Shown here: positions 15,788 through 25,465 of the stretch, piece after piece | Numbering within the stretch: position 1 is the first letter of the stretch | Layout of the letters: each line of letters begins with the position of its first letter | NCBI RefSeq assembly: GCF_001421885.1 | Contig: NZ_LMLH01000033.1 | Span: forward strand, 62,001 to 126,000 | Length of the DNA stretch: 64,000 nt | Source of the DNA: Pseudomonas sp. Leaf48 | Lineage (GTDB): Bacteria > Pseudomonadota > Gammaproteobacteria > Pseudomonadales > Pseudomonadaceae | Reading direction: 5' to 3' | Translations under genes and position numbers: made by a program | The notes under the pieces: generated by a model | Told to the model about the DNA's origin: nothing | Seen by the model: the letters and a program-made list of their open reading frames with translations, nothing else | The model's database searches: none

Positions 15788-18700
15788 AAGGGCCTTTCAA
15801 CCTCTCGGAATGGGCCCTCAAGCATCAGTCGTTCATCTGGTACCTGATGTTCGTCGCCTTGCTCATGGGTGTGTTCTCGTATTTCAACCTGGGGCGTGAA
15901 GAAGACCCCTCGTTCACCATCAAGACCATGGTGATCCAGAGCAAGTGGCCAGGGGCGACCCAGGAGGAAACCCTCAAGCAGATCACCGACCGCATCGAGA
16001 AAAAGCTCGAAGAGCTCGACTCGCTCGACTATGTGAAGAGCTATACACGCCCCGGCGAATCGACGGTGTATGTGTACCTGCGCGATACCACCCAGGCCAA
16101 GGACATCCCGGAAATCTGGTACCAGGTGCGCAAGAAGATCAACGACATTCGCGGCCAGTTCCCCCAGGGCATGCAAGGCCCGGGGTTTAACGACGAATTT
16201 GGTGATGTGTTCGGTTCGATCTATGCGTTTACCGCCGATGGCCTGACCATGCGCCAGTTGCGCGACTACGTGGAACAGGCCCGCGCCGAGATTCGCGGTG
16301 TGCCGGGGCTGGGCAAGATCGAGATGGTCGGCCAGCAGGACGAAGTGCTGTATCTGAACTTCTCCACGCGCAAACTCGCGGCGCTCGGCATCGATCAGCG
16401 CCAGGTGATACAGAGCCTGCAATCGCAGAACGCCGTGACACCGGCAGGTGTCATCGAAGCGGGACCGGAGCGGATTTCGGTGCGTACCTCCGGGCAGTTC
16501 GCGTCGGAGAAAGACCTCGCCGAGGTCAACCTCAAGCTCAACGACCGCTTCTATCGTCTGGCCGACATTGCCGATATCCGCCGTGGCTACGTCGACCCGG
16601 CGTCGCCGGAATTCCGCTTCAACGGCAAACCCGCCATCGGCCTGGCAATTGCCATGCAGACCGGGGGCAATGTCCAGGCGTTCGGCAAGGCCCTGCATGC
16701 CCGTATCGATCAGTTGACCGCTGACTTGCCCGTGGGTGTTGGCATCTTCAACGTCTCCGATCAGGCCGTAGTGGTGGAAGAGGCCGTCGGCGGCTTTACC
16801 AGTGCCTTGTTCGAGGCGGTGGTGATCGTGCTGCTGGTCAGCTTCGTCAGCCTGGGCGTGCGTGCCGGTCTGGTGGTGGCGTGCTCGATCCCGCTGGTGT
16901 TGGCGATGGTCTTCGTGTTCATGGAATACAGCGGCATCACCATGCAGCGGATCTCCCTCGGCGCCCTGATCATTGCCCTGGGCCTGCTGGTGGACGATGC
17001 CATGATCACCGTGGAAATGATGGTCACGCGCCTGGAAATGGGCGAGACCAAGGAGCAGGCGGCCACCTTTGCCTACACCTCCACGGCCTTCCCGATGCTC
17101 ACCGGTACACTGGTGACAGTGGCGGGTTTCGTGCCGATTGGCTTGAACGCCAGTTCCGCCGGTGAATACACCTACACACTGTTTGCGGTGATTGCCTGTG
17201 CGATGCTGGTGTCCTGGGTGGTGGCGGTACTGTTCGCGCCGGTGATCGGCGTGCACATCCTCAGCACCAATGTGAAACCCCACGAGGGTGAACCCGGGCG
17301 CATCGGCAAGGCGTTCAATGGCGGCTTGCTGTGGGCCATGCGCAATCGCTGGTGGGCCATCGGCTTTACCGTGCTGTTGTTCGTGCTGTCGGTGTTCTGC
17401 ATGCGCTTCGTGCAGAACCAGTTCTTCCCGTCTTCGGACCGCCCGGAAATCCTGGTGGACCTGAACCTTCCGCAAAACGCCTCGCTCGATGAAACCCGCC
17501 GGGCCGTGGACCGTCTCGAAGCCACACTCAAGGGCGATCCGGACATCGTGCGCTGGAGCACCTATATCGGCCAGGGCGCGATCCGTTTCTACCTGCCACT
17601 GGACCAGCAACTGCAAAACCCGTTCTACGCGCAGTTGGTGATCGTCAGCAAAGGCGAGTCCCGCGAGGCCATGATGCAGAAACTGCGTGAGCGCCTGCGC
17701 AATGACTTCGTCGGCATCGGCGCTTACGTCCAGGCCCTGGAAATGGGCCCGCCCGTCGGGCGTCCGATCCAGTACCGGGTCAGCGGCAAGGACATCGACC
17801 AGGTGCGGCGACATGCCATCGACCTGGCTACCGAGCTAGACAAGAACCCGCACATCGGCGAGATCATCTATGACTGGAACGAACCGGGCAAAGTCCTGCG
17901 TATCGACATTGCCCAGGACAAGGCACGGCAGCTCGGACTCTCTTCCGAGGACGTCTCCGAACTGTTGAATGGCATTGTCAGTGGCGCGCCGGTGACTCAG
18001 GTCGATGATGATATCTACCTGATCAACGTGGTCGGCCGCGCGGTGGATTCCGAGCGTGGCACCCCGGACACCCTGCAGAACCTGCAGATCGTCACACCGA
18101 ATGGAACGTCGATTCCGCTGCTGGCCTTCGCCACTGTGCGCTACGAGCTTGAGCAACCCTTGGTATGGCGTCGTGATCGTCTGCCGACCATCACCATCAA
18201 GGCGGCGATTCGCGACGAGATCCAGCCGACGGACCTGGTGAAAATCCTCAAGCCGTCGATCGACGCCTTTGCCGAAAAACTGCCCGCAGGCTACAAGGTC
18301 GCCACTGGCGGTACGGTTGAGGAAAGCGGCAAGGCCCAGGGGCCGATTGCCAAGGTGGTGCCATTGATGCTGTTCCTGATGGCGACCTTCCTGATGATCC
18401 AGTTGCACAGCGTGCAGAAGATGTTCCTGGTGGCCAGCGTGGCGCCGCTGGGCTTGATCGGCGTGGTCATTGCGCTGGTGCCGACGGGAACGCCCATGGG
18501 CTTTGTGGCGATCCTGGGGATTCTCGCGCTGATCGGCATCATCATCCGCAACTCGGTAATCCTGGTCACGCAGATCCACGAGTACGAGGAGAAAGGCTAT
18601 GCGCCGTGGGATGCGGTGTTCCAGGCGACCGAGCACCGGCGCCGCCCGATCCTGTTGACGGCGGCGGCGGCGAGCCTGGGCATGATCCCGATTGCGCGGG

Positions 18701-18846
18701 AGGTGTTCTGGGGGCCGATGGCCTACGCGATGATCGGCGGGATCATCGTCGCGACCTTGCTGACACTGCTGTTTCTGCCGGCGTTGTATGTGGCTTGGTA
18801 CAAGATTCGCGAGCCGAAGAACGACTCATCGGTTTCTGCTCCATGA
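15784..18846 (+). CDS. triC: RND efflux pump inner-membrane subunit (TriC-like)
   Basis: 1020-residue proton-driven pump of the RND family. The N-terminus reads MKGPFNLSEWALKHQSFIWY. Large periplasmic loops follow TM1 and TM7. The TM4 proton-relay acidic pair is in LGLLVDDAMITVEMM at about residues 400-410. A C-terminal helix bundle ends LLTLLFLPALYVAWY. Length is normal. It is translationally coupled to the second adaptor (ATGA). The substrate cannot be read from sequence; TriABC in P. aeruginosa exports triclosan and detergents. Confidence 0.88.
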   Translation: MKGPFNLSEWALKHQSFIWYLMFVALLMGVFSYFNLGREEDPSFTIKTMVIQSKWPGATQEETLKQITDRIEKKLEELDSLDYVKSYTRPGESTVYVYLRDTTQAKDIPEIWYQVRKKINDIRGQFPQGMQGPGFNDEFGDVFGSIYAFTADGLTMRQLRDYVEQARAEIRGVPGLGKIEMVGQQDEVLYLNFSTRKLAALGIDQRQVIQSLQSQNAVTPAGVIEAGPERISVRTSGQFASEKDLAEVNLKLNDRFYRLADIADIRRGYVDPASPEFRFNGKPAIGLAIAMQTGGNVQAFGKALHARIDQLTADLPVGVGIFNVSDQAVVVEEAVGGFTSALFEAVVIVLLVSFVSLGVRAGLVVACSIPLVLAMVFVFMEYSGITMQRISLGALIIALGLLVDDAMITVEMMVTRLEMGETKEQAATFAYTSTAFPMLTGTLVTVAGFVPIGLNASSAGEYTYTLFAVIACAMLVSWVVAVLFAPVIGVHILSTNVKPHEGEPGRIGKAFNGGLLWAMRNRWWAIGFTVLLFVLSVFCMRFVQNQFFPSSDRPEILVDLNLPQNASLDETRRAVDRLEATLKGDPDIVRWSTYIGQGAIRFYLPLDQQLQNPFYAQLVIVSKGESREAMMQKLRERLRNDFVGIGAYVQALEMGPPVGRPIQYRVSGKDIDQVRRHAIDLATELDKNPHIGEIIYDWNEPGKVLRIDIAQDKARQLGLSSEDVSELLNGIVSGAPVTQVDDDIYLINVVGRAVDSERGTPDTLQNLQIVTPNGTSIPLLAFATVRYELEQPLVWRRDRLPTITIKAAIRDEIQPTDLVKILKPSIDAFAEKLPAGYKVATGGTVEESGKAQGPIAKVVPLMLFLMATFLMIQLHSVQKMFLVASVAPLGLIGVVIALVPTGTPMGFVAILGILALIGIIIRNSVILVTQIHEYEEKGYAPWDAVFQATEHRRRPILLTAAAASLGMIPIAREVFWGPMAYAMIGGIIVATLLTLLFLPALYVAWYKIREPKNDSSVSAP

Positions 18847-18936
18847 TCTTTCCGGTTACATTTTTGGGAACGGTCTGACTTACAACGCCGGTGAATTGCA
18901 TTAGCGTCCCTTCTCCATTTGGAGGAGGGTCGCTGG

Positions 18937-21186
18937 ATGTCTACCGTCGTTTACTGGTTGCGCCATGTATTGCTTCTGGCAGGCCTGTGCCTGTCGTCCG
19001 GCGTGGCGGCCACGACCGTACTGGAAAATCCCCAGTGGCGTATCGAACTCGATCCCGCGACCCTGGCCATTCGCGTCACACCATCGGGCAGGGCGACTGT
19101 ACAGGTGTCGGCGGGGGTGGCCGGGCACAAGGTCAGTGAGCTCGTCCGGCAGGGTCATCTCCTCGACTGGAAATGGGATGATGGCGCCTGGGTGCTCAGT
19201 GTCCGCCTTGAACAGAACGAACTGTCGTTCTCGATCACCGCAAGCAAACCCGGGGATCTGGACTTCCTGCACCAGCCCGGTATTGCAATGGGCAAGGGGC
19301 TGATCTGGCCTCTGGCGGAGGGGCGTTATGTGCCCGCGAATGATCCGGTCTGGCGTGGTTTTCTCTTGGCACAAGCCCGCTTCAACACCACCCAGGACCT
19401 GAGCCTGCCGCTGTGGGGTGTCGACCACGACGGGTTCACCCTGAACTGGCTGATGACCAATCCTTATAACAATCAACTGACCTTCAGCGCCGAAGGCAAG
19501 GCCCTGGCGCTGACTGCGCGACACCAGTTCACCTCGCTCAAGCCCACAACGCCGTTGACGTTCACGCTGTTGCTCGGCGATGACGACCCACTGGCGGGCG
19601 CCAAACGCTACAGGCAGTGGCTGATCGATAACGGTCGCTATGAAACCTTGAGCAGCAAGATCGAAAAAACCCCGCTGGCCAGCAAGCTGTTGGGCGCCAG
19701 TCATGTCTACCTGTGGGGCAACGATCTGTTGGGCCCCAAGGACGTGCGTGACTGGCCTGCGCTGCTCAACCATTTGCGTGGCAAAGGCGCTTTGGCCAGT
19801 GAACTGCGCACCGGGCTGGATCCCGAAGCGAGGCAGATTCTCGAGGGCACCGCGTCGTTCAACTACGAGAAAACCATGCTGCTGCGTGGTCTCAATCGGG
19901 CTTTGAATACCCTGGCGCGCAAAAGCTGGCAGGCGCGACCGGTGCCGGACATGCAGGCGCTTGCAGGCGGGTACGCAGAGCTGAGGGCGCAGCTGGCCAA
20001 CACCATGCCCGATGCCTTGACTCCAACGCCCGAGCGCTGGGGAGGGAGCTTGTCGCTCGACACGCTGGAGCGGTTGCAGAAGTCCGGGCTGTCACGTTTG
20101 TGGCTGGGGCTCGGGGAGGGCTGGGAAGGTGGACTCTGGCATCCGGAAGCGGTTCGCGCGGGTGTGGCGGCGGGGTATCTGATGGCGCCGTATGACTCCT
20201 ATGAAACCGCACTGGCCCGTGACGAGAACCCGGACTGGACCACGGCTCACCTGGGTGACAAGGCCAATATCGAGTGCGCCGTCGTGCTCAAGGACGGCAC
20301 GTTGAAAAGCGGTTTTCAGCAGTCTGGCCACTACACCGACCCGCACTGCGTGCGATCGTTGCTGCAAGCGCGGGTCAAGGCGGTTCAGGCGGTGGCCGGC
20401 TTTAACAGCTGGTTTCTCGATGCCTATGCTACCGGCATGCTGTTCGACAGCTATCGCCCCGAAGCTCCGATGACCCAGGCGCAGAATGCCGAAGGCAATA
20501 TCGCGGCGTCGCGCTGGATCAATGAAGTCATGCAATTGCCCGCGGGGTCCGAGGACGGCAATGCGACCACCGCTCAGGGGGTGCTGTTCGCCCATGGCAT
20601 GCAGACGCCAGTGATAGGTTGGGGCGATGTCGAGCTGAGCAAAAACCCTCAGTCCGAGTACTATCTCGGCAATTGGTATCCACCGGAGCAACCGGCGGTG
20701 TTCTTCAAGCAAGTGCCGATGAAAGAGCCTTACCGACGCATTCATTTCGATCCGGCGAGTCGCTTGCCTTTGTATCAGGCGGTATTCCACGGTTCGGTCA
20801 TCACCAGCCATCATTGGCTGTTCGACAGTCTGAAACTGAGCAACGTACGGGCGCAGAATGAGCTGGCCCAGCTGCTCTACAACGTACCGCCGCTCTATCA
20901 CTTGAGTGCCTCGACGCTTGAGCAGCGATTGCCGCTGATCGAGCGTCAGGATGCGTTCTTTCGTCCCTTGCACGAGCGCCTCGCGACGCAGGCGATGACG
21001 CAATTTCATTGGCTGACCGAGGATCGTCTGGTGCAACAGACCACATTCGATGATGGTACGCGGCTGCGGGCGAACTTTGATGAGCGCACGCGCCAGGTGC
21101 AGGGGCAGGCGTTACCGGGCCATAGCATTACCGTGCTGTCACCGGATGGCGCTGTAAGCCGGTATCGGGTGGACGCCGTGCCTTGA
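18937..21186 (+). CDS. Exported GH101/GH129-like glycoside hydrolase candidate
   Basis: 749-residue secreted protein with a signal peptide (VVYWLRHVLLLAGLCLSSGVAA). Beta-sandwich-like N-terminal 220 residues precede a probable TIM-barrel region with GWEGGLWHPEAVRAGVAAGYLMAPYDSYETA (about 385-425). A second acidic stretch is FNSWFLDAYATGMLFDSYRP (about 485-505). These recall endo-alpha-N-acetylgalactosaminidase-related families, but I am not certain of the family and the catalytic residues are not assigned. GGAGGAGGG lies 7 nt before the ATG at 18937, which sets the start. It follows the RND operon by 90 nt. Confidence 0.6.
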   Translation: MSTVVYWLRHVLLLAGLCLSSGVAATTVLENPQWRIELDPATLAIRVTPSGRATVQVSAGVAGHKVSELVRQGHLLDWKWDDGAWVLSVRLEQNELSFSITASKPGDLDFLHQPGIAMGKGLIWPLAEGRYVPANDPVWRGFLLAQARFNTTQDLSLPLWGVDHDGFTLNWLMTNPYNNQLTFSAEGKALALTARHQFTSLKPTTPLTFTLLLGDDDPLAGAKRYRQWLIDNGRYETLSSKIEKTPLASKLLGASHVYLWGNDLLGPKDVRDWPALLNHLRGKGALASELRTGLDPEARQILEGTASFNYEKTMLLRGLNRALNTLARKSWQARPVPDMQALAGGYAELRAQLANTMPDALTPTPERWGGSLSLDTLERLQKSGLSRLWLGLGEGWEGGLWHPEAVRAGVAAGYLMAPYDSYETALARDENPDWTTAHLGDKANIECAVVLKDGTLKSGFQQSGHYTDPHCVRSLLQARVKAVQAVAGFNSWFLDAYATGMLFDSYRPEAPMTQAQNAEGNIAASRWINEVMQLPAGSEDGNATTAQGVLFAHGMQTPVIGWGDVELSKNPQSEYYLGNWYPPEQPAVFFKQVPMKEPYRRIHFDPASRLPLYQAVFHGSVITSHHWLFDSLKLSNVRAQNELAQLLYNVPPLYHLSASTLEQRLPLIERQDAFFRPLHERLATQAMTQFHWLTEDRLVQQTTFDDGTRLRANFDERTRQVQGQALPGHSITVLSPDGAVSRYRVDAVP

Positions 21187-21191
21187 GGGCA

Positions 21192-21818
21192 TCAGCCCTT
21201 GCGCCAGACACTCGCCAGCCAGGGCTGCTGCTCTCGCGGCAGCCCCGCCGGCCGGTAGTAGTGTTCCAGCTCGACAAACCCTGCGTTGGTCAGTAGCTGC
21301 TGCCAGGTCGCGAGGTCGTGATAGGACCCATACCGAGGTCCATTCCAGCCCTCCTGGTTGTCGCCCCGGGGATTGGAGCTGAACAACACACCGCCCGGTT
21401 TCAACGTTTCGCGCAACTGCTGCAACACCCGTGGCAACTCCTGACGGGGAATGTGAAACAGCACCGCGTTGGCAAAAATTCCGTCGAAGCGTTCGGCCGG
21501 CAGATCGAGTTTCAGAAAGTCCTGCTGCCAGACTTCGCAACTACTGTCCTGGTGCGCCATCTGCGCAAACTTTTCCGAACCATCCAGGCCAACCGCTCTG
21601 TGCCCCATACGGGTGAAGGTTTGCAGGTCACGACCGGGGCCGCAGCCGAAGTCGAGAATGTCGAACGGGGCCTCACCCTGGATATGCCGCAACAGCGCAT
21701 CGATGTTCTGGCTGACATCGTGGTCACGCGTCCCTTCACGAAAACCTTCGGCCACCGAGTTGTAATGGCCCAAGGTGGTGGAGGTGATCTGCTCAAGGTC
21801 GTCGGGTGTCTGTTTCAT
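21192..21818 (-). CDS. Class I SAM-dependent methyltransferase
   Basis: 208-residue cytoplasmic enzyme. The SAM-binding motif I is LDFGCGPGRDL at about 54-64, the acidic motif II is VGLDGSEK at about 76, and motif IV is DGIFANAVLFHI at about 111. A Methyltransf_11-type fold is expected. Substrate unknown. Convergent with the glycosidase-like gene. Confidence 0.85.
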   Translation of the reverse strand: MKQTPDDLEQITSTTLGHYNSVAEGFREGTRDHDVSQNIDALLRHIQGEAPFDILDFGCGPGRDLQTFTRMGHRAVGLDGSEKFAQMAHQDSSCEVWQQDFLKLDLPAERFDGIFANAVLFHIPRQELPRVLQQLRETLKPGGVLFSSNPRGDNQEGWNGPRYGSYHDLATWQQLLTNAGFVELEHYYRPAGLPREQQPWLASVWRKG

Positions 21819-21886
21819 GGTCGGCTGCGCAGGTAAGTGGGATTGGCCGAATATACGCCATGGAGCCGCAGGCTGCTGCGCAGCCC

Positions 21887-21970
21887 ATCGCGAGCAGGCT
21901 CACTCCCACAGTTGACCACGTACTCCTGGACGACATTGGTCCAATGTGGGAGCGGGCTTGCTCGCGAAAG
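21887..21970. repeat. REP pair
   Basis: Inverted units catcgcgagcaggctcactc and gtgggagcgggcttgctcgcg around a 30-bp spacer. Confidence 0.85.
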
Positions 21971-22004
21971 CGGTGTTACTGACACCTGATCACTAAAGCC
22001 AGAC

Positions 22005-22361
22005 TCAGCCCTGCTTCATCCCCAGGCATTCAATGGACCGGTCAACCATCGCCTTGGCGATCTCCAGCAAATGCCAAACCGAAAACACCATGGCCCTGTC
22101 GGCCCCATGCAAGTGGTCACCACACTGATACGCCGTCACCGAAGCACATCGCAGCAGATCAGCGATGTAGAGTTGGGTGTCTTCGAAGCTCACGTCTTTG
22201 CTGACGTTGTAAAACCGAAGTTCGTCCGGTGCGGTGGGGTGTTCGCCGGTGAGGTAGAAATCAATGGCGCGGTAAAGGGCGGAGCGATCTCTTGGCGGGT
22301 CGTCGGTGGGGCCGTGTTGGGCGGATGTTTCAGGTGGTGGGTCGGGGACGGATTTTTTCAT
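22005..22361 (-). CDS. DUF6124-family protein
   Basis: 118-residue small protein with a proline-rich N-terminus (VPDPPPETSAQHGPTDDPP) and a helical core: RAIDFYLTG, DTQLYIADLLRCASVTAYQCGDHLHGADRAMVFSVWHLLEIAKAMVDRSI. This fits the Pseudomonas DUF6124 (formerly grouped with DUF3077) family, whose function is unknown. No signal peptide. An unusual hairpin-rich leader lies upstream on the same strand. Confidence 0.75.
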   Translation of the reverse strand: MKKSVPDPPPETSAQHGPTDDPPRDRSALYRAIDFYLTGEHPTAPDELRFYNVSKDVSFEDTQLYIADLLRCASVTAYQCGDHLHGADRAMVFSVWHLLEIAKAMVDRSIECLGMKQG

Positions 22362-22726
22362 TGTGTTGCTCCTATTGCTGCATGGGAGCCGTCACTTTTC
22401 GCCTACTAAACGTTGGGTGGCGGCTGTACGCAGGTTAGTAGGCCGGTCAATAGGAAAACCGGTGCACCCGAAGGTGCCCCACGCACAGCCACCATATTCA
22501 GTTCCCGACAAAAAAAATTGCCGGACATGAACATGAAAACGCTATGCACCTATTGATCCGGGCTACTAAACCCGATCACTGATGAGCAGTGACCGACCGA
22601 GACTAGCCACACGATTTGACAGGCGCAAGCGAGCGAAATGATCTAGGAAACGTCCTGCAAAGGAAAGCGAATTGGCCTTCGGAAAGGCTGAATTCCCTGT
22701 GCGAAATATCGCTTTTCCATCATCAC
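22362..22726 (-). other. Hairpin-rich leader/intergenic region of the DUF6124 gene
   Basis: No gene. Reading toward the DUF6124 gene, two copies of GTTTAGTAG(C/G)C occur, at about 22560 and 22402. GCCTACTAA (22401-22409) pairs with TTAGTAGGC (22435-22443), giving a large hairpin just upstream of the start. A further small hairpin GGTGCACCCGAAGGTGCC lies near 22461. Possible cis-regulatory RNA or operator; function not known. Confidence 0.45.
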
Positions 22727-23371
22727 TTATCGCTTGTTCAACCCCCGAGCCAAGCGATCCCCACCCAGTTGAATAATCGCCACCAACACCACCAGCAACA
22801 CAATCACTGTCAACATGATCTGGCTATCAAACCGCTGGTACCCATACCGATACGCAATGTCCCCCAGCCCACCGGCTCCAATCGCCCCGGCCATGGCCGA
22901 TGAGTTGATCATCGTCACCAGCGTTATCGTGAAACCACCGACGATCCCCGGCAGCGCCTCAGGTAACAGCACATGCCAGACGATGTGCCAGCGCCGGCAG
23001 CCCATGGCTTGCGCCGCTTCGACCAACCCATGGTCGACTTCACGCAAACTCACTTCAGCAATCCGCGCAAAGAACGGCGTCGCCGCGATGGTCAGCGGCA
23101 CCACGGCTGCCCAGACGCCGTAAGTGGTGCCCACGATCAGACGCGTGAATGGAATCAAGGCCACCATCAGGATCAGAAAAGGTATCGAGCGAAACAGGTT
23201 CACGAAAGCGCCCAGCACGCGGTTCAGCGCCGGGGCCTGGTAGATGCCGCCCTTGTCGCTGGTGACCAGGATCACGGCCATCGGTATGCCCGCCAGCAGC
23301 GCGATCAGTGATGAAACTCCGACCATCAAAAACGTATCGATGAAACCTTGCAGCAAGCGATCAAACCACAT
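22727..23371 (-). CDS. metI: Methionine ABC transporter permease MetI
   Basis: 214-residue inner-membrane permease with five hydrophobic segments and an EAA loop (VEAAQAMGCRRWHIVWHVLLPEALPG, about 120-145) that docks on MetN. The ending GAGGLGDIAYRYGYQRFD is characteristic of MetI. The start overlaps the metN stop by 11 nt. Last gene of a long minus-strand operon starting with flavin monooxygenases. Confidence 0.95.
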   Translation of the reverse strand: MWFDRLLQGFIDTFLMVGVSSLIALLAGIPMAVILVTSDKGGIYQAPALNRVLGAFVNLFRSIPFLILMVALIPFTRLIVGTTYGVWAAVVPLTIAATPFFARIAEVSLREVDHGLVEAAQAMGCRRWHIVWHVLLPEALPGIVGGFTITLVTMINSSAMAGAIGAGGLGDIAYRYGYQRFDSQIMLTVIVLLVVLVAIIQLGGDRLARGLNKR

Positions 23372-24482
23372 AACCCAGCACCTCTGCTTGTTGTGCCCAT
23401 TTGCCGGCGCGCTGACGCAACTCTGCCGCGCCGAGCGCCGAGCCGCTCACCGCCAGCAGCAATTGACCGAGCGCATGGCCCTGAATCCGTTCCACGCCGC
23501 CCTGCAACAAGCGCACGCGACCGCCGAGTGCTGCGAACAGCGCTGCCAGATCCGGCTCGTCCGTTGCACTGCCAGAGAATTGCAAACGCAGCACCAAGGC
23601 AGCGTCCGTAGACTGTGGTTGAGCCTGAAGACGACTTTGCAGTTCTTCCGGCAATGCGTGTTGCAACGGCGCCAACAATGTCTTGCTGACCTCATGCTGC
23701 GGGTTGCCGAACACTTCCCACACGGGCCCTTGCTCGACGATGCGGCCGTGCTCCAGCACCACTACGCGGTCGCAAATTTCGCGTATTACCGCCATCTCGT
23801 GGGTGATCAGCACGATGGTCAGGCCCAGGCGCTTATTAATCTCGCGCAGCAGGCCGAGAATCGATTGCGTGGTCTCCGGGTCCAGCGCTGAAGTCGCCTC
23901 GTCACACAGCAGAATCTCGGGGTCGTGTACCAGCGCACGAGCGATGCCGACGCGCTGTTTCTGGCCGCCGGACAACTGCGCAGGGTAGGCCTTGTGTTTG
24001 GCTTGCAGGCCCACAAGCTCCAGCAGTTCGCGGACTTTCTGCTCGCGTTTATCCTTGGGCACACCGGCGACTTTCAGTGGTAACTCGACGTTCTGCCAGA
24101 CCGTCTTGGCAGACATCAGGTTGAAGTGCTGAAAGATCATGCCGATGCGCCGACGCAGTGCTACCAGACGATCCTCATCGAACTCGCCGATGTCGACCTG
24201 ATCGATCAGCACCCGGCCGCTGCTCGGTTGTTCGAGGCGATTGATGGTGCGGATCAGCGAAGACTTGCCGGCACCGCTGCGACCGATGATGCCGAACACT
24301 TCACCGCGCTGGATCGCCAGGTCGATGCCGTGCAGGGCTGCCACCGGCCCCTGCTGGCCGTTGTAGGTTTTGCCCAGGCCGATGAAGCGCACATGAGCCC
24401 GGTTGAGCTGCGGGTGCAGTTCGGTGTGGTCCGCGTTATGGGGCTCCGGAATTTCCAGTCGCCGTTGGATGGCAGCGCTCAT
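23361..24482 (-). CDS. metN: Methionine ABC transporter ATPase MetN with NIL domain
   Basis: 373-residue ATPase. Walker A is GRSGAGKS, the signature LSGGQKQR and Walker B ILLCDEATSALD. The C-terminal 90 residues form a NIL regulatory domain (LVLRLQFSGSATDEPDLAALFAALGGRVRLLQGGVERIQG), which in E. coli binds methionine and inhibits transport. The start at 24482 has GGGGAAG in front and lies 2 nt after the metQ stop. The N-terminal region is about 40 residues longer than E. coli MetN. Confidence 0.94.
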   Translation of the reverse strand: MSAAIQRRLEIPEPHNADHTELHPQLNRAHVRFIGLGKTYNGQQGPVAALHGIDLAIQRGEVFGIIGRSGAGKSSLIRTINRLEQPSSGRVLIDQVDIGEFDEDRLVALRRRIGMIFQHFNLMSAKTVWQNVELPLKVAGVPKDKREQKVRELLELVGLQAKHKAYPAQLSGGQKQRVGIARALVHDPEILLCDEATSALDPETTQSILGLLREINKRLGLTIVLITHEMAVIREICDRVVVLEHGRIVEQGPVWEVFGNPQHEVSKTLLAPLQHALPEELQSRLQAQPQSTDAALVLRLQFSGSATDEPDLAALFAALGGRVRLLQGGVERIQGHALGQLLLAVSGSALGAAELRQRAGKWAQQAEVLGYVV

Positions 24483-24484
24483 GC

Positions 24485-25294
24485 TCAGCTTCCCCAACCG
24501 GCCTGGTACAGCTTGCCGTGAGCCTTATCCAGTGCGGCACGAACGGCCGGCGAGTGCTGGTAGATGTCGACGAATTTGATCAGGCGCGGGTCGGTTTTGC
24601 TTTTCGGCTGGATCACGAACTGGATCACGTACTCCTTGTGATCCAGGCCATCGAACAGCAGGGCAGAGCCGGCGTCGAAGGTCTTCGACAGGCGGATGTA
24701 GGCAGGGTAGCCCTGGACCAGGTCGGCATCGTCGTAGGCACGCACCAGTTGCACGGCTTCGACCTGGAGGATTTTGATTTTCTTCGGGTTGGCGATGATG
24801 TCCTCTTCGGTGGCTTTGTAGCCAACGCCTGGCTTGAGGGTGATCAGGCCGGCCTTGGCCAGCAGCTGCAAACCGCGACCGCTGTTGATCGGGTCATTGG
24901 CGATGGCAACGCTGGCGCCTTGCGGCAGTTCGTCGAAGCTTTTGTATTTTTTCGAGTAGAGGCCGACGTTGTTGATGATCCCCGGTGCGAACGGCACCAG
25001 CTCAAAACCGGAGGCGGCCTTGGCGTTTTCCAGGAACGGGATGTGCTGGAAGTAGTTCACGTCGATGTCGCCGGCGGCGAGGCTGACGTTGGGGGCGATC
25101 CAGTCGGTGAACTCGACGAGTTCGACTTTCAGGCCTTGTTTACCGGCCTCTTCTACGGCGGCCTCCAGAGGAATGGCGAAGGCCGCGGTGGTGCCGATTT
25201 TCAGTGGTGCGTCGGCGGCAAAGGTCACCGAGCTGAAGAGGCCGAGGGCCAGGGCCAGTGCTTTGACTGGTTGAGAGAGGTAGTTCTTGGTCAT
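24485..25294 (-). CDS. metQ: Methionine-binding protein MetQ
   Basis: 269-residue periplasmic NlpA/MetQ-family protein with a signal peptide ending SSVTFA before ADAPLK and no lipobox cysteine. Family segments are FTDWIAPNVSLAAGDIDVNYFQHIPFL and ANDPINSGRGLQLLAKAGLI. It feeds MetNI. It sits directly downstream of three flavin-monooxygenase genes, separated only by a REPIN, so the transporter may import an organosulfur compound those enzymes oxidise (inference). Confidence 0.93.
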   Translation of the reverse strand: MTKNYLSQPVKALALALGLFSSVTFAADAPLKIGTTAAFAIPLEAAVEEAGKQGLKVELVEFTDWIAPNVSLAAGDIDVNYFQHIPFLENAKAASGFELVPFAPGIINNVGLYSKKYKSFDELPQGASVAIANDPINSGRGLQLLAKAGLITLKPGVGYKATEEDIIANPKKIKILQVEAVQLVRAYDDADLVQGYPAYIRLSKTFDAGSALLFDGLDHKEYVIQFVIQPKSKTDPRLIKFVDIYQHSPAVRAALDKAHGKLYQAGWGS

Positions 25295-25334
25295 GATGGT
25301 TTTCCAGTCAGTTCGTTTATATGGGCACGCATTT

Positions 25335-25465
25335 TGTGGCGAGGGGGCTTGCCCCCGTTGGGCTGCGAAGCGACCCCAAAGGCATTCATGGGTGTGGCAG
25401 GTAAAACGGGTATGCAGGCTTGCGACTGCTACGCAGTCGAACGGGGGCAAGCCCCCTCGCCACAG
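25335..25465. repeat. Large REPIN between metQ and monooxygenase gene
   Basis: Inverted units tgtggcgagggggcttgccc and the matching gggcaagccccctcgccaca, with tgcgaag/ctacgca-type inner arms. It encodes the last codons and stop of the monooxygenase gene. It is the same subtype as the expanded element at 43276-43659. Confidence 0.9.

Noticed and set aside
15781..17814. 677-codon minus-strand open frame inside the RND pump gene
   Set aside because: Opposite-strand shadow of the TriC-like gene with no recognisable domains.
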